A DNA stretch of 64,000 bases from positions 1 to 64,000 of the forward strand of contig NZ_JBITGZ010000016.1 in the NCBI RefSeq assembly GCF_044457565.1, read 5' to 3'. Made by a program: the position numbers and the translations under genes. Positions 55,769 to 64,000 of this stretch are shown here, piece after piece. Under the pieces are notes generated by a model. The model had not been told where the DNA came from, did no database searches, and saw nothing but the letters and a program-made list of their open reading frames with translations. This DNA comes from Kitasatospora sp044457565 (GTDB lineage Bacteria > Actinomycetota > Actinomycetes > Streptomycetales > Streptomycetaceae). The first letter of the stretch is position 1, and every line of letters begins with the position of its first letter.

Positions 55769-55804
55769 CCGGCCGCTCCCACCGTCGAGGTGGCGGGCGG
55801 CCGG
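55769..55804 (+). terminator. imperfect hairpin after lgt
   Basis: CCGGCCGCTCCCACC pairs with GGTGGCGGGCGGCCGG apart from one bulge or mismatch, 20 bases after the lgt stop. Confidence 0.5.
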
Positions 55805-55978
55805 AGCGCTGTTCGGACAGCCTTACTTTGCTGGAATGTCCCGAATGATCGGACTACGTTCACCAGTATGAGAGCCCTGTGGGCGGCCCGATTCTCACGG
55901 CGCACCGCCGTGCCCGGCTGCGGACAGGGGGGGTCCCCGGCCATGGGCACGGGGAGTTCGAACGGAGGCCGAAAGACC

Positions 55979-56725
55979 GTGAGTGTGATCAGTGCCGAGC
56001 CCGTCACCGGTGACCAGCACCCCCGGCCGCGCATCCCGGAGGCGGGGCACCACCGTGACGTCAACGGCGGCTGGCTGCGGCCCGCGGTCTTCGGCGCGAT
56101 GGACGGCCTGGTGTCCAACTTCGCCCTGATGACGGGCGTGGTCGGCGGCGCCGTCTCCAGCAGCACGGTGGTGCTGACCGGGCTCGCGGGCCTGGCGGCC
56201 GGTGCCTGTTCGATGGCGGCGGGGGAGTACACCTCGGTGGCCTCGCAGCGCGAGCTGGTGCAGGCCGAGATCGAGGCCGAGCGGCTGGAGCTGAGCCGCA
56301 ACCCGCACGGGGAGCTGGCGGAGCTGGCCGAGCTGTACGTCTCACGCGGGGTGGACCCGGCGCTGGCCCGGGAGGTCGCCAGGCAGCTGTCGGCGGACCC
56401 GGCCCGGACACTGGAGATCCATGCCCGCGAGGAGCTGGGGATAGACCCGCACGACCTGCCCTCGCCGCTGGTGGCGGCGGGGTCCTCGTTCGTCTGCTTC
56501 GCGCTGGGCGCGGTGCTGCCGCTGCTGCCGTACCTGCTGGGGGCGACCACGCTGTGGCCGGCGCTGGTGCTGTCGATGCTGGGCCTGTTCGCCTGCGGCG
56601 CGGTGGTGGCCCGGGTGACGGCCCGCAGCTGGTGGTTCAGCGGGGTGCGCCAGCTGGTGCTGGGTGGCGCGGCGGCCGGCGTGACGTACCTGTTGGGCTG
56701 GCTGATCGGCGGGCACGTCGGCTGA
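55979..56725 (+). CDS. VIT1/CCC1-family metal transporter
   Basis: 248 aa. The family moves Fe2+ or Mn2+ out of the cytosol. Seen: first helix A-V-F-G-A-M-D-G-L-V-S-N-F-A-L, which holds the conserved Asp, then A-G-E-Y-T-S-V-A-S-Q-R-E-L (a metal-binding Glu at the end of helix 2). A long cytosolic, Glu-rich loop and three more helices follow. GTG 55979 with GGAGG ten bases upstream is chosen; ATG 55943 would add 12 residues. It is isolated between lgt and gltB. Confidence 0.88.
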   Translation: MSVISAEPVTGDQHPRPRIPEAGHHRDVNGGWLRPAVFGAMDGLVSNFALMTGVVGGAVSSSTVVLTGLAGLAAGACSMAAGEYTSVASQRELVQAEIEAERLELSRNPHGELAELAELYVSRGVDPALAREVARQLSADPARTLEIHAREELGIDPHDLPSPLVAAGSSFVCFALGAVLPLLPYLLGATTLWPALVLSMLGLFACGAVVARVTARSWWFSGVRQLVLGGAAAGVTYLLGWLIGGHVG

Positions 56726-57221
56726 CCGTCGGCGGGTGCCTCGGCATCGGCCGGGGCGCCCGCCGGCGCGCCTCGGGGCACCCGCCGACGGGTTCGTGCG
56801 AAGACACAGCGGCCTGCATGGTTATGCCCGGTGATGCGTGACGTTCCGCACATGGGGCTCGGTATCCGGTTGTCCTAGCATCGCCTTCGGGGCCGCTGAG
56901 CCGAAGATTCCAATCTCGGCGTCGGCCGTGAGGGCTCGAATCGCAGGCCAGCTGGTGACGATCTTGTCCACGGAGCATTTCCGCTCTGTTTCAGCCCTGC
57001 GACCGCCGGGCACACTGGAGGGAGCGCGCGGACAAGTGTTCGCCTTCCCCAACCGACATTACCGACGGGTAACGGCCCCTGACCTGGGGCTGCGTCCGCA
57101 ATGTGGACCGCATATTCCACTTCTCGGGATGTCCGGCATCATGTAACCTGCACGAAATCGCAGAGGGCCAACGTCGTCCCTGTTGCACAAGTACCTGCCA
57201 AAGACGACGACGGGAGAGCCG
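56726..57221 (+). promoter_or_regulatory. gltB upstream region with a GlnR-like half site
   Basis: 496 bases with no supported gene. At 57143-57158 the sequence GTAAC-CTGCAC-GAAAT matches one half of the Streptomyces GlnR box (gTnAc-N6-GaAAc). The same bases also read as TAACCT, a possible -10. An inverted repeat GTGGA-N8-TCCAC lies at about 57100-57117. A CTTCGG/CCGAAG hairpin is near 56885-56908. These are pattern matches only. Confidence 0.35.
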
Positions 57222-61818
<4,597 letters not shown>

Positions 61819-61826
<8 letters not shown>

Positions 61827-63279
61827 CCCCAAGGGCTTCCTGACCACGCCCAAGCAGCTCGCCGAGCGCCGGCCGGTCGACGTCCGGATCCGGGACTGGA
61901 ACGAGGTCTACGTCGAGCGCAGCCTCCTTCCGATCATCACCAAGCAGGCCGGCCGCTGCATGGACTGCGGCATCCCGTTCTGCCACAACGGCTGCCCGCT
62001 CGGGAACCTCATCCCCGAGTGGAACGACCTGGCATACCGGGACGACTGGTCCGGCGCGATCGAGCGCCTGCACGCGACCAACAACTTCCCGGAGTTCACC
62101 GGCCGCCTCTGCCCGGCTCCCTGCGAGTCGGCGTGCGTGCTCGGGATCAACCAGGACGCGGTGACCATCAAGAACGTCGAGGTCACCATCATCGACAAGG
62201 CCTGGGACAACGGCGGCGTCACGCCGCAGGTCCCGGAGCGCCTGTCCGGCAAGACCGTGGCCGTCGTCGGCTCCGGCCCGGCCGGCCTCGCCGTCGCCCA
62301 GCAGCTCACCCGGGCCGGGCACACGGTGGTGGTGTACGAGCGCGCCGACCGCATCGGCGGCCTGCTGCGCTACGGCATCCCCGAGTTCAAGATGGAGAAG
62401 CGCCACATCAACCGCCGCGTCGAGCAGATGCGCGCGGAGGGCACCCGCTTCCGTACCGGCGTCAGCGTCGGCGAGGACATCACCGGCCAGCAGCTGCGCG
62501 AGCGCTTCGACGCCGTCGTCGTCGCCGCCGGTGCCACCACCGCCCGCGACCTGCCCGTCCCCGGCCGGGAGCTCAAGGGCATCCACCAGGCGATGGAGTA
62601 CCTGCCGCTGGCCAACAAGGTGCAGGAGGGCGACTTCGTCGAGACGCCCATCAGCGCCAAGGGCAAGCACGTCGTCGTCATCGGCGGCGGCGACACCGGC
62701 GCCGACTGCCTCGGCACCGCGCTGCGCCAGGGGGCGGCCTCGGTCACCCAGCTGGAGATCATGCCGCGCCCCGGCGACGACCGGCCCACGGGCCAGCCGT
62801 GGCCGACCATGCCGATGCTCTACAAGGTCACCTCCGCGCACGAGGAGGGCGGTGAGCGCGTGTACAGCGTGAACACCACCCACTTCACCGGCGACGAGGA
62901 CGGCAACGTCCAGGAGCTCCACCTCGTCGAGGTCGAGTTCAAGGACGGCCGGTTCCAGCCGGTCGAGGGCACCGAGCGGTCCATCCCGGCCCAGCTCGTC
63001 ACCCTCGCCATGGGCTTCACCGGCACCGACACCGCCAACGGCCTGGTCGAGCAGCTCGGCGTCGACCTCGACGCCCGCGGCAACGTCAACCGGGACAGTG
63101 CCTTCGCCACCAACGTGGACGGCGTCTACGTCTGCGGTGACGCCGGCCGCGGCCAGTCGCTGATCGTCTGGGCCATCGCCGAGGGCCGTTCGGCCGCCGC
63201 CGCGGTGGACCGGTACCTTGGTGGCAGGACCGCCCTGCCCGCCCCGATCCGCCCCACGGACCGGCCGCTGGTGGTCTGA
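61819..63279 (+). CDS. gltD: glutamate synthase (NADPH) small subunit
   Basis: Passes electrons from NADPH via FAD and iron-sulfur clusters to GltB. 486 aa. Seen: Cys clusters C-M-D-C-G-I-P-F-C-H-N-G-C-P and L-C-P-A-P-C-E-S-A-C, the FAD loop V-V-G-S-G-P-A-G-L-A, the NADPH loop V-I-G-G-G-D-T-G-A-D, and the C-terminal C-G-D-A-G-R-G-Q-S. The ATG lies within the last codons of gltB (ATGGCTGA), so translation is coupled. Confidence 0.97.
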
Positions 63280-63282
63280 CCC

Positions 63283-63310
63283 GCTCGGACCGCCCCCCGG
63301 TGGTCCGAGC
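63283..63310 (+). terminator. terminator of gltBD
   Basis: Perfect 9-bp stem GCTCGGACC / GGTCCGAGC around 10 bases. A second, related CGGACC/GGTCCG hairpin follows at 63314-63336, so the region looks duplicated. The remaining bases to 63575 show no gene I can support. Confidence 0.7.
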
Positions 63311-63575
63311 CGCACGGACCGCCCCCACGGTGGTCCGCCCCGAACGCCCGGCACCGCATTCGCCGGGTTGCACGAACCGCTGCCCCCGCCAGCGTCGCCG
63401 GGCCTACGCGGTACCAGGCGCCTGCCCTCTCCCCGACCAAGCTGAGGGCAGGCGCCAATCGCGTGTTCCGCCCCCGTGTTCTACCCCGCGGTAGGTACCG
63501 GATGTCAGCGCCAGGTGGCAGACTGCCGCCCGACGGCCGGGGGCGGCGGTACGGGTAGCGGCGGAGGTGCGCACG

Positions 63576-64000
63576 ATGAGCACGACCCAGACGGGCGGCG
63601 GGACGACGGTGCGGAGGCTGGTGCTGGGATCCCAGCTCCGCCGGCTGCGCGAGGCCCGGGGGGTGACACGCGAACAGGCCGGGTACTCGATCCGGGCCTC
63701 CGAGTCCAAGATCAGCCGGATGGAGCTCGGCCGGGTCGGCTTCAAGGAACGCGACGTCGCCGACCTCCTCACCCTCTACGGCATACACGACGACACCGAG
63801 CGCGCCATCCTGCTCGCCCTCGTCCGCGAGGCCAACACCGCCTCCTGGTGGCACGGTTACGGCGCCATCCTGCCCTCCTGGTTCCAGACCTACCTGGGCC
63901 TGGAGGAGGCCGCCACCACCATCCAGAGCTACGAGGTGCAGCTCGTCCCCGGCCTGCTGCAGACCGCCGACTACGCCCGCGCCGTGATCACCCTCGGCAA
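63576..64000 (+). CDS. XRE-family HTH / DUF5753 regulator (3' end beyond window)
   Basis: Partial: 141 codons to the window edge. Seen: helix-turn-helix Q-L-R-R-L-R-E-A-R-G-V-T-R-E-Q-A-G-Y-S-I followed by E-S-K-I-S-R-M-E-L-G-R-V. The start of the DUF5753 domain follows (I-Q-S-Y-E-V-Q-L-V-P-G-L-L-Q-T-A-D-Y-A-R). These abundant Streptomyces regulators are usually encoded beside a small DUF397 gene, which would lie beyond the edge. GGAGG eight bases before ATG 63576 fixes the start. Confidence 0.92.
   Translation, partial: MSTTQTGGGTTVRRLVLGSQLRRLREARGVTREQAGYSIRASESKISRMELGRVGFKERDVADLLTLYGIHDDTERAILLALVREANTASWWHGYGAILPSWFQTYLGLEEAATTIQSYEVQLVPGLLQTADYARAVITLG

Noticed and set aside
56822..57146. 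Small frames on both strands upstream of gltB
   Set aside because: No ribosome sites or conserved motifs, and codon GC is unlike genuine genes of the window; treated as regulatory region.

Overview
The window is a high-GC actinobacterial chromosome segment, most likely from a Streptomyces or Kitasatospora strain. The evidence is strong GC bias at third codon positions, frequent GTG and TTG starts, several leaderless promoters and the gene content. From memory, the order ileS, traR/dksA-like, lspA, rluD, dnaE, the his genes, hisI, trpE, trpCMBA, lgt, gltBD follows the Streptomyces core chromosome (roughly the SCO2036-SCO2076 region of S. coelicolor). No phage, insertion sequence, CRISPR array, rRNA or tRNA gene was recognised.

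Layout. 1-6832: a G-rich tract, ileS on the minus strand behind a translational T-box leader, a TraR/DksA-type zinc-finger protein, lspA, rluD and an acetyltransferase. 6833-7201: low-quality poly-G/poly-C sequence around a 10-N scaffold gap. 7208-14091: an accessory locus of two tandem pairs of small and large WXG100/CpnT-like proteins. The last protein (1179 aa) ends in a domain with the motif pattern of the EreA/ChaN/Tiki hydrolase superfamily. Two tandem terminators close this locus. 14505-18285: a membrane-spanning fusion of an S15/CocE-like hydrolase to an ABC ATPase, followed by its permease. 18389-26725: PhoD phosphatase, dienelactone hydrolase, two uncharacterised proteins and dnaE. 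26778-37686: an orphan PemK-like protein, a LysR/DapA-family divergent pair, asd, a NYN-domain protein, a second ABC exporter, YbaK, a LON-domain protein and a predicted beta-helix membrane protein.

37779-43530 is a compact his operon (hisD-hisC-hisB-small membrane protein-hisH-priA-ridA-hisF), mostly joined by 4-base stop/start overlaps. hisI lies about 2 kb further on, next to trpE. 46054-52582 holds trpE, three small conserved membrane proteins, then trpC-trpM-trpB-trpA. trpM is a 49-codon gene too small for routine ORF calling. PriA serves both the histidine and tryptophan pathways, which fits the lack of trpF here. 53203-55749 is a secretion and redox module: a MauE/DoxX-like protein, a membrane-anchored DsbA-like protein, and lgt, which acts in the same lipoprotein pathway as lspA at the other end. 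55979-63279 holds a VIT-family transporter and gltBD, the nitrogen donor route feeding His and Trp synthesis. The window ends inside an XRE/DUF5753 regulator.

The strongest candidates for new biology are the Tiki-like C-terminal domain of the WXG100-type toxin candidate and the hydrolase-ABC fusion. The altered GAHH signature of IleRS, combined with T-box control, is also notable.
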